Shown piece by piece: positions 19,278 through 21,355 of a stretch of DNA of 21,355 nt (position 1 is the stretch's first letter; each line of letters opens with the position of its first letter). This DNA comes from a virus, in IMG/VR virus record IMGVR_UViG_3300033149_006202, positions 1-21,355 of that record. One strand, 5' to 3'. Both the position numbers and the translations under genes were made by a program. The notes beneath the pieces were generated by a model, which did not search any database, was not told the DNA's origin, and was given only the letters and a program-made list of their open reading frames with translations.

Positions 19278-21138
19278 GGATTACCTAGCTGAGATAACGT
19301 CACTGGTGGAGAGTAAGTTCAGGAACGCAGAGGACTATGCAGATGCCACGTGGCAGTCCGCCGTCAATTACCTGAGCGACCTCTCCAGCATTGTGGCAGA
19401 CTTTGATTTTAATCCTGTTGACCTAGACTTCTCGATAGAGCCAATCAGCGTAGGGTCGTATGACCCTGCAAGGCCAACTAGGCCAGACTTGGATGTGCAA
19501 TTGCCAGACACACCGAGTGCGGCGTCTCTGGACAAAGTCTCGGTAGAGGACGTTGATGTTCCAGATATAGACTTTGTTGCTCCAGACATTAGCCTACCAG
19601 AGACACCACAAGTGTCTTGGCCGCAGGAGCCTGGTGAACCACCACAGATTGAAGACGTGGAGGTCCCGTCGAAGCCAGATTATGAGCTTCCAGACGTGCC
19701 ATCGCTCGACGAAATCGTGCTGCCTGATGCACCAGAAGTGGATGTTCCGCAGATGGATATTGACATACCGTCTATTGACATAGAGACACCAAGTCTAATC
19801 TTTGATTATAGTGAAGCTATGCATAGCAGTGACCTCAGTGACGCTCTAGCGTCAAAGCTGCTAAGTGGTGTCAGAGACGGAGCGACGGGCTTGCCTGCTG
19901 ACGTCGAAGACGCTATCTGGCAACGAGCACGAGACCGCAATGCTTTGCGGAATGAGCAGATGTATCGAGAGGCCGAGAACTATTTTGCTTCTCGTGGTCA
20001 CACGCTTCCGCCAGGAGCCCTAGCGGGACGCCTTGCACAGGTGCAGCAAGAAATTGCAAGGAGCGAGCAGCAGCTCAACTACGAGATTAGCATTGAGCAA
20101 GCTCGACTTGCACAGCGAAATACACAGTTTATGATAACTGCTGCGTTGCAGTATGAGCAGCAAATAATGCAGTATGAAGATGGTATGGCTCGAAGGTCGC
20201 TGCAAGCAGCACAGTATGTGCAGCAAGCATCGTTAGACCTGTTCAGAGCAGAGATTGCGAAGCACCAGCTGTTGCTGGAGCGATATCGCTCGGCGGCAGC
20301 TGTTTACGAGTCCAAGATTCGTGCAGGACTTGCTCTGCTAGAGCAGTATAGGCTTCGCCTTACGGCGTCACGATTGCAAGCTGACATACAAAGGACACAA
20401 GTCGAGCTATATAGGACGCAAGTCGGTGCGTTGGAGACGCTGATGAGGCTGTACACCACAGAGATGGATGCGGCAAGACTACGTCTTGACGTTAGTCGCA
20501 TGCGATTAGCTGCGTTTGGCGAGAAGGTGCGTGCTTACGCATCTACGATTGCTGCCAACACCGCAAAGTATAATGCCTATCAGGCCGCCATCGCTGGCGA
20601 AACTGCGAAAGTGCAGATGTATGGCGAGCAGGTTAGGGCATATCTTGGGAAGGTGGAGGCAGCCAGGGCGAAGAGCTCTATCAAGATAGCTGAAGCAGCA
20701 ACGAAGTTGGATGCAAACCGCTTGAAGATAGAACAGTATAGGGCTGACATCGACCAATATAGGGCGAGGATTGCAAGCTTGCTTGGTGAGGTGGAGACGA
20801 AGGCGAGAGCCTACGGCTATGACGTCAGCATGTATGCTGCTGATGTTGGCCTGGCAAGAACGAAAATAGATGGGGACATAGCAAGCTATGCAGCTCGAAC
20901 CAGACATATTGACGCCGCCGTGCGACAAGCACTTGCACAGGCGGAAATAAATCTCAATGCTGCACTGCGGTTGCACGAAGTGCAGGCAAATGCGGTGAAA
21001 GCTGGTGCTACAGTAACAGCACAGATGGCTGCATCTGCATTGTCGTCTGTAGCTGCAGGAGCGAACATGAGTTATAGAGGTGGGTATAGTGTTAGTCAAG
21101 CGACAGACTTTGGCTACTATTATCACTATTATCCATAG
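19270..21138 (+). CDS. Helical rod protein with extended Asp/Pro-rich arm
   Basis: 622 residues; ATG at 19270 with GGAGG, overlapping the previous gene by 8 nt. Residues 1-45 are helical; 46-178 are an extended, very acidic Pro/Asp/Val segment with recurring Val-x-Val-Pro and Ile-x-Ile-Pro units; about 185-580 are long Ala/Gln/Arg/Glu helices with little Gly or Pro, giving a coiled-coil rod; the end is Gly/Ser then Tyr/His-rich (Gly-Tyr-Tyr-Tyr-His-Tyr-Tyr-Pro). The stretch Ala-Ile-Trp-Gln-Arg-Ala-Arg-Asp-Arg and Leu-Pro-Pro-Gly-Ala-Leu-Ala-Gly-Arg-Leu (about 213-256) matches uncharacterised phage proteins I have seen in similar clusters. Needle, ejection or tape-measure-like roles are options. 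A 14-bp palindrome lies at 20278-20291. Confidence 0.75.
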   Translation: MSKDYLAEITSLVESKFRNAEDYADATWQSAVNYLSDLSSIVADFDFNPVDLDFSIEPISVGSYDPARPTRPDLDVQLPDTPSAASLDKVSVEDVDVPDIDFVAPDISLPETPQVSWPQEPGEPPQIEDVEVPSKPDYELPDVPSLDEIVLPDAPEVDVPQMDIDIPSIDIETPSLIFDYSEAMHSSDLSDALASKLLSGVRDGATGLPADVEDAIWQRARDRNALRNEQMYREAENYFASRGHTLPPGALAGRLAQVQQEIARSEQQLNYEISIEQARLAQRNTQFMITAALQYEQQIMQYEDGMARRSLQAAQYVQQASLDLFRAEIAKHQLLLERYRSAAAVYESKIRAGLALLEQYRLRLTASRLQADIQRTQVELYRTQVGALETLMRLYTTEMDAARLRLDVSRMRLAAFGEKVRAYASTIAANTAKYNAYQAAIAGETAKVQMYGEQVRAYLGKVEAARAKSSIKIAEAATKLDANRLKIEQYRADIDQYRARIASLLGEVETKARAYGYDVSMYAADVGLARTKIDGDIASYAARTRHIDAAVRQALAQAEINLNAALRLHEVQANAVKAGATVTAQMAASALSSVAAGANMSYRGGYSVSQATDFGYYYHYYP

Positions 21139-21147
21139 GAGGATAAG

Positions 21148-21355
21148 ATGATATTACCGTTTCCTTATCCGAGATGGTATGTAGAGAAGAGGATAGCGGA
21201 GGAGAGAAGGACGACTAGAGCTCCTGTTGGTCATCCACGCTCTGGACACTTCGTGTCCGAAGAGGACCTCATGAAATGGTATGAGCAGAGGGAGGCTGCG
21301 AAAGAGGTTGCAGCACTGCAAGACCTTATAGAGCAAGCTGCTACCCGACGGGCTG
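21148..21355 (+). CDS. Hypothetical phage protein, 3' end missing
   Basis: ATG at 21148 with GGAGG at 21138-21142, open to the window edge (69 codons visible). It starts Met-Ile-Leu-Pro-Phe-Pro-Tyr-Pro-Arg-Trp-Tyr-Val-Glu-Lys-Arg, is basic in the first half (Arg-Arg-Thr-Thr-Arg), has Ser-Gly-His-Phe-Val-Ser-Glu-Glu-Asp-Leu near 35, then a charged helix with Trp-Tyr-Glu-Gln-Arg-Glu. No domain is recognised. It continues the structural operon. Confidence 0.8.
   Translation, partial: MILPFPYPRWYVEKRIAEERRTTRAPVGHPRSGHFVSEEDLMKWYEQREAAKEVAALQDLIEQAATRRA

Overview
The window is about 21 kb of a tailed double-stranded DNA bacteriophage (or prophage) genome: the packaging and structural region. Every gene I can support is on the + strand, most overlap or sit a few bases apart, and nearly all have strong GGAGG-type ribosome binding sites. 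The host cannot be named. Sigma70-like promoters, one intrinsic terminator and a lipoprotein signal point to a bacterium. A P22-type portal, a gp4-like adaptor and a gp10-like propeller, with no tube, sheath or obvious tape-measure gene, suggest a short-tailed (podovirus-like) virion. The head combines this P22-like connector with a coat protein of the N4-gp56 family.

Layout: 1-115, end of a basic protein; 116-266, leader with a 7-bp tandem repeat, a palindromic motif and a promoter; 267-608, small conserved phage protein closed by a terminator (635-670); 609-928, noncoding, hairpin-rich, ending in a strong promoter whose predicted start site coincides with the ATG of the terminase small subunit; 929-3174, TerS, a DUF5675 protein and TerL; 3159-4156, metallophosphoesterase and a small unknown; 4191-6501, a beta-rich structural protein and an AT-rich beta-helix tailspike; 6539-7644, lipoprotein, small coiled-coil proteins and a one-TM protein (lysis or membrane-module candidate); 7641-11341, portal, scaffold, major capsid; 11354-12304, two decoration-like proteins; 12337-13850, head-tail adaptor and propeller; 13860-21355, a run of tail or surface proteins, including a SPRY-domain protein, a Trp/Cys-rich orphan, a 622-residue helical rod protein and a final truncated gene.

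Two features cut across the genes. First, a 21-22 bp element with a 13-bp palindromic core (GTCAAATTTTGAC type) and a TTCTGG-like right arm occurs six times, always in the same orientation and always at gene boundaries. It resembles a dispersed operator, stoperator or phage-specific promoter system. Second, the DNA is packed with short perfect stem-loops, mostly inside coding sequence. By eye I found at least 37 perfect stems of 7 bp or more with loops of 0-6 nt, against about 9 expected by chance. The AT-rich tailspike gene has almost none, which suggests it was acquired recently.

The packaging genes probably come from the leaderless promoter at 895-922, and the structural genes downstream look like one long transcription unit: I see no other convincing sigma70 promoter or terminator after 929.
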